From: Nocardioides luteus
GTDB lineage: Bacteria > Actinomycetota > Actinomycetes > Propionibacteriales > Nocardioidaceae
DNA length: 64,000 nucleotides
Direction: 5' to 3'
NCBI RefSeq assembly: GCF_014648595.1
Contig: NZ_BMRK01000013.1
Location: forward strand, 97,838-161,837
The position numbers and the translations under genes are program-made. The notes below the pieces were generated by a model that saw only the letters and a program-made list of their open reading frames with translations, did not search any database and was not told where the DNA came from. Position 1 is the first letter of the stretch. Each line of letters begins with the position of its first letter. Positions 6,934 to 14,063 of the stretch are shown piece by piece.

Positions 6934-8363
6934 CCGACGCCCTCACCCAGCTCCGCGCGATGCAGTCCGCCGACCTCCCGGTCCACGGTGGCCGCACCCT
7001 CGCCTACGTCTACGACTCCGGACTGCCCGACATCGACCGGATCGGGCGCGAGGCGGTGGCCGCCTATGCCGGGTCCAACGGTCTGGATCCGACCGCTTTC
7101 CCGAGCCTGCTGCGGATGGAGAACGAGGTCGTCGGGATGGCGGCCGACCTCCTCGACGCCCCCGGCTCGGTGGTCGGCACGGTCACCTCCGGCGGCACCG
7201 AGTCGGTGCTGCTCGCGGTGCAGACCGCGCGCGACGCACGCCCGGACATCGAGCGGCCGCGGATGGTGCTGCCGACGACCGCGCACGCCGCGTTCCACAA
7301 GGCCGCGCACTACTTCGGCGTCGAGCCGGTGCTGGTGCCGGTCGGACCCGACTTCCGCGCCGACCCGGCGGCGATGGCCGCGGCGATCGACGAGCACACC
7401 GTGCTGGTCGTGGCCTCGGCGCCGTCGTACGCGCAGGGGGTCGTCGACCCGGTCACCGAGATCGCCGGGGCTGCTGCCGCGCGCGGCGTCCGCTGTCATG
7501 TCGACGCGTGCATCGGCGGGTGGGTGCTGCCCTACGCGGCGCGGCTCGGGCGGGACGTACCTGCCTGGACGTTCGCGGTCGAGGGGGTCACCTCGATCTC
7601 CGTCGACCTGCACAAGTACGCCTACGCACCCAAGGGCACCTCGGTGCTGCTGCACCGGACGGCTGAGCTTCGCCGGCCGCAGTTCTTCGCCTCGGCCGCG
7701 TGGCCGGGCTACACCATGCTCAACTCCACGATGCAGTCGACGAAGTCGGGCGGGCCGCTGGCCGGTGCCTGGGCGGTGATGCGCTCGCTGGGCGACAGCG
7801 GCTACGAGAAGGTCGCTCGCGACGTCTTCGAGGCGGTCGACCTGATCCGTGCGGGCATCGCCGAGATGGCGGAGCTCGAGGTGGTCAGCACTCCCGACTC
7901 CACGCTGATCGCGCTCACCACCGACGGCAGCTGCGACCCGTTCACGGTCTGTGACGAGATGGCCGAGCGCGGCTGGTACGTCCAGCCGCAGATGGCTTAC
8001 GCCGGGTGCCCGGCCACGATCCACCTCTCGGTGAGTGCGGCGACGCTCGCCCACGTACCCGAGCTCCTCGAGGCTCTCGGCGAGGCCGTCGGTGCGGCCG
8101 TGGCGTCCGGGCCGGTGACGGTCGACCCCGAGGTGGCGGCGTTCATCGCAGCGCTCGATCCGCTCGCCCTGACGGACGAGGACTTCGACGGGCTGCTCGC
8201 CGCCGCTGGACTGGTCGGCTCAGCCGGCCCGGAAGGCGACCTCGCCCTGCCACAACGCATGGCCGAGGTGAACGCGATGCTCGACCTGGCCTCCCCCGCG
8301 ATGCGCGAAGCTCTGTTGGTCGCCTTCCTGGACCGGCTGGCCCGTCCGAGTCGGTCGGTCTAG
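6930..8363 (+). CDS. PLP-dependent decarboxylase / sphingosine-phosphate-lyase-like enzyme
   Basis: 477 residues, group II PLP decarboxylase fold. The PLP lysine is Lys229 in Val-Asp-Leu-His-Lys-Tyr-Ala; Asp192 (Cys-His-Val-Asp-Ala) would bind the pyridine nitrogen, and the His-Ala-Ala-Phe-His-Lys region (119-124) stacks on the cofactor. The N-terminal Met-Glu-Asn-Glu and Thr-Ser-Gly-Gly-Thr-Glu-Ser motifs match the sphingosine-1-phosphate lyase/aspartate decarboxylase branch. The C-terminal ~85 residues form an extra helical extension. Start ATG overlaps the MFS stop. The substrate is unknown: an amino acid decarboxylase or a phospho-sphingoid lyase are both possible. Confidence 0.8.
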   Translation: MTDALTQLRAMQSADLPVHGGRTLAYVYDSGLPDIDRIGREAVAAYAGSNGLDPTAFPSLLRMENEVVGMAADLLDAPGSVVGTVTSGGTESVLLAVQTARDARPDIERPRMVLPTTAHAAFHKAAHYFGVEPVLVPVGPDFRADPAAMAAAIDEHTVLVVASAPSYAQGVVDPVTEIAGAAAARGVRCHVDACIGGWVLPYAARLGRDVPAWTFAVEGVTSISVDLHKYAYAPKGTSVLLHRTAELRRPQFFASAAWPGYTMLNSTMQSTKSGGPLAGAWAVMRSLGDSGYEKVARDVFEAVDLIRAGIAEMAELEVVSTPDSTLIALTTDGSCDPFTVCDEMAERGWYVQPQMAYAGCPATIHLSVSAATLAHVPELLEALGEAVGAAVASGPVTVDPEVAAFIAALDPLALTDEDFDGLLAAAGLVGSAGPEGDLALPQRMAEVNAMLDLASPAMREALLVAFLDRLARPSRSV

Positions 8364-8647
8364 CCGACCTTGTTGCGGCGCTTCTTCCTGGCGATCAGGA
8401 GTACCAGGCCGAGCAGGACCGCTGCGGCGATGCCACCGCGGACCTGGACGTCACGCGACCTGGCCGCGACCTGAGCGCTCTCCTTGACCTCGTGGGCCTT
8501 CTGCTTCCCGCGGGTCTTCACGTCGAGACGTGAGGCGAGCTCGTCAAGGGTGTCGGCCAGCTCGTGACGTGTGCTGTCCAGGTCGGCCTCGACCGCGGCG
8601 ATGCTGTCGCCGCCGTCCTTGCCGGGCTGAGTGCCGTTGTGCGTCAT
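8360..8647 (-). CDS. DUF3618 small membrane protein
   Basis: 95 residues. The N-terminal ~60 residues are helical with the DUF3618 pattern (Ile-x-x-x-Glu-x-Asp-Leu-x-x-Thr-Arg-x-x-Leu-Ala-x-Thr-Leu-Asp-Glu-Leu), then one membrane span (~72-86) and a basic tail. Its stop codon overlaps the stop of the convergent decarboxylase gene in a shared CTAG. Last gene of a minus-strand trio with a Holin-X-type and a YtxH-type gene, a set common in actinobacterial envelope or stress loci. Confidence 0.8.
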   Translation of the reverse strand: MTHNGTQPGKDGGDSIAAVEADLDSTRHELADTLDELASRLDVKTRGKQKAHEVKESAQVAARSRDVQVRGGIAAAVLLGLVLLIARKKRRNKVG

Positions 8648-9249
8648 GACTTGCTCCTCACCACGGGGCCATCGTCGTGGCCGCGGTGCTTGACCGCCTC
8701 CACGTCCCTCTTGACGTTCTCGGTGGCACGCTCGGGCTTCATCGGGGTCCCCTCGGAGACCTGCTTCTTCCCGACCATGGCCATCACGCCCGCGATCACC
8801 AGGAGGACGACTCCGACGATCAGCGCGGCCAGCCAGGCGTCCATGACGAGCGCCAGGGCGAGGATCGCGGTGGCGATCAGGACGCCGAGGCCGTAGAGCG
8901 CGACCAGACCGGCGCCGCCGAAGGCGCCTGCACCCTTGCCGGCGTGCTTGGCCTTCTCGGTCAGCTCCAGGCGAGCGAGCTCCATCTCACCGCGGACGAG
9001 GCTGGACATCTCCTCGGAGAGGCGCGAGACCAGCTCGCCCATCGACGCGTTGCTCTGCGCCGAGCTGGGGTTGGTCGTCGTCGACTCCGAGGGAGTCACG
9101 TTCGGCCCCCTGGCAGTCAGATCGTCGTGGTGGACCGCGCTCGGCGGTGTCGTGGTGGTGCCGGGCTGCTGCGTCGGCGAGACCGGGCGACGTTGTTCAC
9201 CCAAGGTCCCGTCGCGCTCCCCCGCTCGGTGGGTGGTCACGACTCCCAC
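8644..9249 (-). CDS. Phage-holin-family (Holin-X/DUF1469-like) membrane protein
   Basis: 201 residues from a GTG at 9249 that overlaps the preceding YtxH gene by 13 bp. After a ~70-residue low-complexity Thr/Ser/Pro leader comes the family core: an amphipathic helix (Glu-Glu-Met-Ser-Ser-Leu-Val-Arg-Gly-Glu-Met-Glu-Leu-Ala), two long membrane spans and a charged tail. These chromosomal proteins are annotated as holins by similarity but are usually not phage-borne; there are no lysis or phage genes nearby. It overlaps the DUF3618 gene by 4 bp. Confidence 0.78.
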   Translation of the reverse strand: MGVVTTHRAGERDGTLGEQRRPVSPTQQPGTTTTPPSAVHHDDLTARGPNVTPSESTTTNPSSAQSNASMGELVSRLSEEMSSLVRGEMELARLELTEKAKHAGKGAGAFGGAGLVALYGLGVLIATAILALALVMDAWLAALIVGVVLLVIAGVMAMVGKKQVSEGTPMKPERATENVKRDVEAVKHRGHDDGPVVRSKS

Positions 9250-9623
9250 CCCCGCGGCGTACCCGTCACCGGGTCGGCGTTCGTGCTCGGGCTCGGCGGG
9301 GTGATGGGTGACGTCTGGTCAGCCGCGGCCGAGCTGGACGCCGTGCTCGACGTCGGAGTCGAGGACGAGGTCGACGTCGAGGTGGGCGTCGATGTCGAGC
9401 CGGAGCTGGAGCTACCGGGCATCTTCTCCTGGACGGTCTCCCGAGCGACCTCGGCCTTCTGCTTGGCCATGGAGCCAGCGCGGTGTGCCTTGTCCTGCAC
9501 CCGCGGGTCGTGCCACATCTTCTGAGCCTTGGCGGCGAGGGCGTCGTACCGCTCGCGTCCGGCGCGGGCGCCGAGCACGTAGCCGATGCCGAAAGCCGCC
9601 ATCAGTGCTGATTTCTTGAACAT
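9237..9623 (-). CDS. YtxH-like membrane-associated protein
   Basis: 128 residues. Start ATG 9623 has a strong GAGGAGG ribosome site five bases upstream. A short N-terminal span (Ala-Leu-Met-Ala-Ala-Phe-Gly-Ile-Gly-Tyr-Val-Leu-Gly-Ala-Arg-Ala-Gly-Arg-Glu-Arg-Tyr) is the YtxH signature, followed by a helix and a ~50-residue Ser/Thr/Pro tail of low complexity. First gene of the envelope trio; probably produced under general stress as in relatives, which is inference. Confidence 0.7.
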   Translation of the reverse strand: MFKKSALMAAFGIGYVLGARAGRERYDALAAKAQKMWHDPRVQDKAHRAGSMAKQKAEVARETVQEKMPGSSSSGSTSTPTSTSTSSSTPTSSTASSSAAADQTSPITPPSPSTNADPVTGTPRGWES

Positions 9624-9721
9624 GTGCTCCTCCTCATCGCTTACACCAGCGCGGTACCCACGTGATGAGGAGATAAACGGGCGCAAACGAACAGGATCGA
9701 GGGACCGCCCGTACGCCGCGC

Positions 9722-10228
9722 CTAGGCCGCTGCTTCGTAGCGCCCGCTCACGTGCACGAGCGTCCCGCTCGGGTGCAGCGCCTCCGCGCCCAGGAGGCTC
9801 CGAGCGACGGCGAGCATCGGAAGGTTGTCGGACTGCACGTCGCCGACGAGCGTCCGGATGCCCTCTCGGCGTGCCCGCAGGGCGAGCTCTCGCAGCATCC
9901 GCACGCCGAGACCGTGGCCCTGCCAGGCGTCCTCGACGAGGACTGCGACCTCCGCGGCGCTCGGGTCGTCGGCGCACCGGTGGTAGCGAGCCACGGCGAC
10001 CACCTCTCCGTCCACGACCGCGACCAGGGCTTCGTGATCGCGATGGTCGACGTCGACGAGGTAGCGCCGGAGCTTCAGCGAGAGCCGCCGCTGCACCGGA
10101 GCATGGAAACGGCGATAGATCGTCTCGGCGGACAGGCGGCACCACATCCGCTCGAAGGCGCTCAGGTCGGTGACCTCGACCGGGCGGGTGGTGATCGTGG
10201 GTGTCGCGATGAGGAGTTCTGAGTTCAT
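9722..10228 (-). CDS. GNAT-family acetyltransferase
   Basis: 168 residues. Start ATG 10228 is preferred over a TTG at 10264 because it has GGAGAG upstream and keeps the palindromes outside the gene. GNAT motif A is seen as Val-Ala-Val-Leu-Val-Glu-Asp-x-Trp-Gln-Gly-His-Gly-Leu-Gly (acetyl-CoA pyrophosphate loop), followed by motif B-like helices. The N-terminal part (Ser-x-Glu-Thr-Ile-Tyr-Arg-Arg-Phe) resembles the Pat-type protein acetyltransferase domain. The acceptor is unknown. It is divergent from an HxlR regulator across two palindromes. Confidence 0.8.
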   Translation of the reverse strand: MNSELLIATPTITTRPVEVTDLSAFERMWCRLSAETIYRRFHAPVQRRLSLKLRRYLVDVDHRDHEALVAVVDGEVVAVARYHRCADDPSAAEVAVLVEDAWQGHGLGVRMLRELALRARREGIRTLVGDVQSDNLPMLAVARSLLGAEALHPSGTLVHVSGRYEAAA

Positions 10229-10239
10229 ATTCTGAACTC
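10221..10239. promoter_or_regulatory. Palindrome at the GNAT start
   Basis: GAGTTCA-N5-TGAACTC, perfect 7-bp arms, overlapping the GNAT start codon. With the related palindrome at 10252-10274 it is a likely HxlR operator for both divergent genes. Confidence 0.5.
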
Positions 10240-10251
10240 TCCGCGCAGGCG

Positions 10252-10285
10252 CTGAGTTCGTCAAACGAATTCAGGAACGTAAACT
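10252..10285 (+). promoter_or_regulatory. HxlR promoter with embedded palindrome
   Basis: CTGAGTTCG-N5-CGAATTCAG (8 of 9 arm bases match) lies between a -35-like TTCGTC (10257-10262) and a -10-like TAAACT (10280-10285) separated by 17 bp. The start site would fall at about the GTG at 10292, so the HxlR mRNA may be leaderless and autoregulated. Confidence 0.4.
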
Positions 10286-10291
10286 GGTTCT

Positions 10292-10738
10292 GTGATCACG
10301 GACGAGATCGACCGCACCCGCTGCTCGGTCGCCGGCACCCTCGCGGTCGTCGGCGAGAAGTGGAGCCTGCTCGTGCTCCGCGAGGCCTTCCTCGGCGTAC
10401 GCCGCTTCGCCGACTTCCAGCACAACCTCGACGTCTCCCGCGCAGTCCTCACCGACCGCCTCAACACCTTCGTCGACCAGGGCGTCCTCGCCCGCGTCCC
10501 CTACCACGACGAGGGCCAGCGTGCGCGTCACGAATACCGCCTCACCCAGAAGGGCCTCGACCTCTACCCCGCCCTCGTCGCGCTGATGGAATGGGGCGAC
10601 CGCTACCTCGGCGACCGCCCTGCTCTCGCGCTCGAGCATCGGGACTGTGGCGGTGAGGTCCAGCTCTCGCTCACGTGCTCGGACGGGCACACCCTCGGTG
10701 GGCCGCGGGAGGTGCGGCCGGTGGCGTTGGGGGGCTGA
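10292..10738 (+). CDS. HxlR-family transcriptional regulator
   Basis: 148 residues from GTG 10292. Winged helix of the HxlR family: Gly-Thr-Leu-Ala-Val-Val-Gly-Glu-Lys-Trp-Ser-Leu-Leu-Val-Leu-Arg, then Arg-Phe-Ala-Asp-Phe-Gln and the recognition helix Ser-Arg-Ala-Val-Leu-Thr-Asp-Arg-Leu. The C-terminal part contains Cys and His residues (His-Arg-Asp-Cys-Gly-Gly, Leu-Thr-Cys-Ser-Asp-Gly-His) of the kind used for redox or aldehyde sensing in HxlR relatives. It probably controls itself and the divergent acetyltransferase. Confidence 0.85.
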   Translation: MITDEIDRTRCSVAGTLAVVGEKWSLLVLREAFLGVRRFADFQHNLDVSRAVLTDRLNTFVDQGVLARVPYHDEGQRARHEYRLTQKGLDLYPALVALMEWGDRYLGDRPALALEHRDCGGEVQLSLTCSDGHTLGGPREVRPVALGG

Positions 10739-10749
10739 CTTTCGCCACC

Positions 10750-10865
10750 GGTGGTCGAGCCTGTCGAGACCCCCTTCGCGGTCGCACCAGCCCCCCGGTG
10801 GTCGAGCCTGTCGAGACCCCCTTCGCAGACACACCAGCCCACCGGTGGTCGAGCTTGTCGAGACC
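10750..10865 (+). repeat. Three 22-bp units at 47-bp spacing
   Basis: Units at 10750-10771, 10797-10818 and 10844-10865, each GGTGGTCGAGC, then C or T, then TGTCGAGACC. The halves GGTCGA/TCGAGACC are partly complementary. Exact 47-bp periodicity. Confidence 0.85.
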
Positions 10866-10936
10866 ACGTGCGTGCGGACATCGCTTAGCGACTGTGTTTT
10901 CGCTCCCGGGTTCGCCGCCGACCCGATCTCCGAGTG

Positions 10937-11025
10937 TTTCTCGATCACGCACCGCGTCAAGGACGCCTTCGGCGCCGGCTTCGCCGGCCGCTTCGCGGTC
11001 CTTGACCCGGCACCCGATCGAGAAA
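10937..11025. repeat. REP-like nested hairpin, copy 1
   Basis: Outer arms TTTCTCGATC (10937-10946) and GATCGAGAAA (11016-11025); inner arms GTCAAGGAC (10956-10964) and GTCCTTGAC (10998-11006); GC-rich centre. Could extrude as a cruciform. Confidence 0.7.
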
Positions 11026-11225
11026 AGATTTCCGCCAATATCGGGGCGGCGGCGCGGAGTGTGGCGCGGGCTCATGAATCTCCGAAAGAGCCGGCGCCGA
11101 GTCGGGGCAGAGACCGCTCGCCCCGCTGGTCGAGCCGCCGGAGCCGCTAGGCGAAGGCGTGTCGAGACCAACACCGTCGTTCGCCGACCGCTCGCGTCGC
11201 AACTGAACCCGCGGAGGTCTCCACC

Positions 11226-11247
11226 GGTGGTCGAGCTTGTCGAGACC
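11226..11247 (+). repeat. 22-bp unit, copy 4
   Basis: Same GGTGGTCGAGC / TTGTCGAGACC unit as the array at 10750-10865, standing directly before the second long repeat. Confidence 0.8.
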
Positions 11248-11318
11248 CCCGCGTGCGGACATCGCCAAGCGACTGTGTTCTTCGTTCCCAGGTTCGCCGC
11301 CGACCCGATCTCTGAGTG

Positions 11319-11407
11319 TTTCTCGATCACGCGCCGCGTCAAGGACGCCTTCGGCGCCGGCTTCGCCGACCGCTTCGCGGTCCTTGACCCGGCACCCGAT
11401 CGAGAAA
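11319..11407. repeat. REP-like nested hairpin, copy 2
   Basis: Same outer (11319-11328, 11398-11407) and inner arms as copy 1, exactly 382 bp downstream of it, with the arms fully conserved while loop bases differ. Confidence 0.7.
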
Positions 11408-11594
11408 AGATCTCCGCCAATATCGGGGCGGCGGCGAGGAGTGTGGCGCGGGCTCACGAGGCTTCGCAAGAGCCGACGCCGAGCCGGGGCAGGGACCCCT
11501 CGCCCCGCTGGTCGAGCCGCCGGAGCCCCTGGGCGGAGGCGTGTCGAGACCAACACAGTCCGGGCCGAGGACGATCGCCCTGAGCCCGGACACC

Positions 11595-11663
11595 GGAGGT
11601 CGAGCCTGTCGAGACCCCCATCGCGAACACACCAACCCACCGGTGGTCGAGCTTGTCGAGACC
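11595..11663 (+). repeat. 22-bp units, copies 5 and 6
   Basis: Copies at 11595-11616 (GGAGGTCGAG variant) and 11642-11663, again 47 bp apart. Confidence 0.8.
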
Positions 11664-11743
11664 ACCCTCTGAGCAACAGATCAAAGCCACTAAAAAGACG
11701 GCCTGACCAGGATAAACAGGTAGCATCACTGCCTCGTTTGGCA

Positions 11744-11749
11744 TATAAT
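11744..11749 (+). promoter_or_regulatory. -10 box TATAAT placing the DUF222-HNH start as leaderless
   Basis: Perfect TATAAT ends 7 bp before the ATG at 11757, so transcription should begin at or next to the start codon. The same arrangement is kept in the second copy (63604-63609). No convincing -35 was seen. Confidence 0.55.
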
Positions 11750-11756
11750 GAAACGC

Positions 11757-13046
11757 ATGAACGAGACCCCCGACCAGCTCCTCACCGGACCACCCCCAGG
11801 TGCCTCCGAAGCAGAGCTGATCGACTGGATCACCGGTCTCGAAAACCTCAAGTGCCGTGCCGAGGCGATCCAGGCCGAAGCGGCCGTACGCCTCGACGAA
11901 GCCACCCGAACACGCCATGCCGAGGCCGGCGTCCCCACCCGCAAGCTCGGGGACGGCGTCGCTTCCCAGATCGCCCTCGCCCGCCGAACCTCACCCGCCA
12001 AAGGCGCAAAGCTCCTCGGCCTCGCCAAGATCCTCATCACCGAGATGCCCCACACCTTCGCGCTGATGAAGGCCGGACTCTTCTCCCAATGGCAGGCCAC
12101 CATCCTCGCCCGCGAAACCGCATGCCTCTCACTCCAGGACCGCCGGGTCATCGATCACGAGCTCTGCGCGCCCGGCTTCGACGGCGAGGCGCCGAATGTC
12201 GTGACGATGGGACTGCGGCAGCTCGAGAACGCGGCCAAGAAGCTTGCGATCTCCTTGGACCAGGAGTCAGTCGTCGCCCGCGCCGCCAGCGCGGAGAGGG
12301 ACCGCCGTGTCGGCCTCCGCCCCGCACCGGACACGATGACCTGGCTGGGCGCCCTGCTTCCAGTCAAGGACGGCGTCGCCGTCTTCGCCGCACTCGACCA
12401 GGCAGCCAAAACCGCGCAAGCCGCCGGCGACCAGCGCACCAGGGGCCAGGTCATGGCCGACACACTGGTCGACCGCGTCACCGGCAGGGAAGCCGGCGTG
12501 AAGCCGAAGATCGAAGTCAAGATCGTCATGACCGCCGACTCCCTGACCAACAACGCCAACCAGCCCGCCATGGTCGAAGGCTACGGACCCGTCCCCGCCA
12601 GCTGGGCACGCGAAGCACTCACCGACGCCGAGGCCTTCGTCCGCCGCCTCCTCACCGACCCGGCCGGCCAACTCATCGCCATGGAATCCCGGTCACGCAA
12701 AGCACCCGACGGCCTCGCCGAGTTCATCAACACCCGCGACGAAGGCACCTGCCGCACCAACGGCTGCGACGCCCCCATCCGCAACATCGACCACATCGAA
12801 CGCCACGCAGACGGTGGCAAAACGACTGCCGAGAATCTCCAGGGTCTCTGCGAAAGATGCAATCAGGCGAAAGAATCGCTCGGCTGGCAAGCAAGACCAG
12901 GACCCGACGGCAGCATCACCACCATCACACCAACGGGCCACACCTACACGAGCCCACCACCCGAGGCCTGGTATGCGGCACCACCGCTCTCGCCCGCTGA
13001 GATCAGACTCCGCAACGTACTCGCCGCCCATCGCGCCGCCGCCTGA
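11757..13046 (+). CDS. DUF222 / HNH endonuclease (13E12 family), copy A
   Basis: 429 residues from ATG 11757; an earlier ATG at 11748 lies inside the -10 box. The N-terminal ~300 residues are the DUF222 helical domain. The C-terminal HNH nuclease shows Cys-Arg-Thr-Asn-Gly-Cys, Asn-Ile-Asp-His-Ile, His-x-x-Gly-Gly-x-Thr, Asn-Leu-Gln-x-Leu-Cys-x-x-Cys-Asn: two zinc CxxC-type pairs plus the catalytic His. The family is highly repeated in actinobacteria; in Mycobacterium tuberculosis its members are the REP13E12 repeats used as attachment sites by phiRv1. Copy B at 62304-63596 is nearly the same protein in the opposite orientation. Function is unproven; a homing or mobile nuclease is inferred. 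Confidence 0.88.
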   Translation: MNETPDQLLTGPPPGASEAELIDWITGLENLKCRAEAIQAEAAVRLDEATRTRHAEAGVPTRKLGDGVASQIALARRTSPAKGAKLLGLAKILITEMPHTFALMKAGLFSQWQATILARETACLSLQDRRVIDHELCAPGFDGEAPNVVTMGLRQLENAAKKLAISLDQESVVARAASAERDRRVGLRPAPDTMTWLGALLPVKDGVAVFAALDQAAKTAQAAGDQRTRGQVMADTLVDRVTGREAGVKPKIEVKIVMTADSLTNNANQPAMVEGYGPVPASWAREALTDAEAFVRRLLTDPAGQLIAMESRSRKAPDGLAEFINTRDEGTCRTNGCDAPIRNIDHIERHADGGKTTAENLQGLCERCNQAKESLGWQARPGPDGSITTITPTGHTYTSPPPEAWYAAPPLSPAEIRLRNVLAAHRAAA

Positions 13047-13159
13047 TTCGAGCGGCACGAATTGTCCGCATCCTGCTGCGCCCGAGGCGTCGACATGGTC
13101 CACTGTGACGCACATCCCACCCGGCTGGGCTCGGCGGCCTCACTCGCGGAGGACACACA

Positions 13160-14047
13160 GTGAACGACTCGGTCCTGCTCTCGGTCGGTCTGCCGATCGC
13201 GCTGGCGATCATCATGTTCGGGCTGGGGTTGAGCCTGACGCCGGGGGACTTCCGTCGGGTCGTACGTACGCCGAAGGCGGTGTTCGTGGCGCTGACGCTG
13301 CAGATCCTGGTGCTGCCGCTGATCGCGTTCGGGCTGGTCGTGGTGGCGGACGTGGATCCGCTGATCGCGGTGGGGGTGATGCTGCTGGCGGCCTCGCCCG
13401 GCGGGACGACGGCGAACCTGTTCAGCCATCTGTTCCGCGGGGACGTCGCGCTCAACGTGACACTGACGGCGGTGAACTCGGTGCTCGCGGCGGTCTCGAT
13501 CCCGCTGATCACCAACGCGGCGATCGTCTACTTCGGCGCTGGAGACACGTTGGGGCTGCAGTTCGGCAAGGTCGTCCAGGTGATCGCCATCGTGCTGGTG
13601 CCGGTCGGGATCGGGATGCTGGTGCGGAGCCGCTCGGCGACCTTCGCGGCGCGGGCGGACCGCCCCGTACGCGTCTTCTCGATCGTCGTGCTGGTGCTGG
13701 TCTCGCTCGGAGCGATCCTCGGCGAGCGGGAGAACATCGCCGGCTACCTCCAGGAGATCGGCGTGGTGGTGACGCTGTTCTGCTGCGCGAGCCTGTGCCT
13801 GGGCTACCTCGGTGCGCGCGTGTTCAAGCTGGGTCGGGAACAGGCGATCGCGACTTCGATGGAGGTCGGGATCCACAACACCACCGTCGCCCTGACGATC
13901 GCGCTCAGCGTGCTCGACAACACCGCCGTCGCGATCCCGGCGGCGGTCTACAGCATCGTCATGTACGTCCTGGCGACCCTCTTCGGCCTCGTGATCACCC
14001 GCTCCCGCACCGCCCGGACCACAGCGCAGCACGACGTCACCGCCTGA
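13160..14047 (+). CDS. Bile acid:sodium symporter (BASS) family transporter
   Basis: 295 residues from GTG 13160, with GGAGGA seven bases upstream. Nine to ten membrane spans. The family motif Ala-Ala-Ser-Pro-Gly-Gly-Thr-Thr-Ala-Asn-Leu-Phe-Ser (~78-90) and the matching Glu-Val-Gly-Ile-His-Asn-Thr in the second half form the sodium-binding crossover regions. Bacterial members carry organic anions such as pantoate, pyruvate or sterol acids. It is alone between the DUF222 gene and a convergent exporter. Confidence 0.85.
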   Translation: MNDSVLLSVGLPIALAIIMFGLGLSLTPGDFRRVVRTPKAVFVALTLQILVLPLIAFGLVVVADVDPLIAVGVMLLAASPGGTTANLFSHLFRGDVALNVTLTAVNSVLAAVSIPLITNAAIVYFGAGDTLGLQFGKVVQVIAIVLVPVGIGMLVRSRSATFAARADRPVRVFSIVVLVLVSLGAILGERENIAGYLQEIGVVVTLFCCASLCLGYLGARVFKLGREQAIATSMEVGIHNTTVALTIALSVLDNTAVAIPAAVYSIVMYVLATLFGLVITRSRTARTTAQHDVTA

Positions 14048-14063
14048 GCCGGCAAGCACGGCC

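Larger units (their letters stand above)
10739..11743. repeat. Gene-free repeat region upstream of the first DUF222-HNH gene
   Basis: About 1 kb with no credible gene. It holds six copies of a 22-bp unit and two ~305-bp direct repeats (about 10869-11175 and 11251-11557, offset 382 bp, roughly 90% alike by eye). Each long repeat carries a nested hairpin and ends in a stretched version of the 22-bp unit. Open frames here are repeat-derived. An inverted relative of this block lies at 63690-64000. Confidence 0.85.

Noticed and set aside
8644-9623. Prophage remnant because of a holin-family gene
   Set aside because: This holin-like family is chromosomal in actinobacteria and its neighbours are YtxH and DUF3618 envelope genes; no phage structural or lysis genes are near.
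10750-10865. CRISPR array
   Set aside because: The units are 22 bp with near-identical 25-bp spacers and no cas genes, so they are tandem modules, not spacers.
10739-11660. Several open frames of 80-300 codons in the repeat region
   Set aside because: They are made of the repeats, occur on both strands and lack ribosome sites and family similarity.
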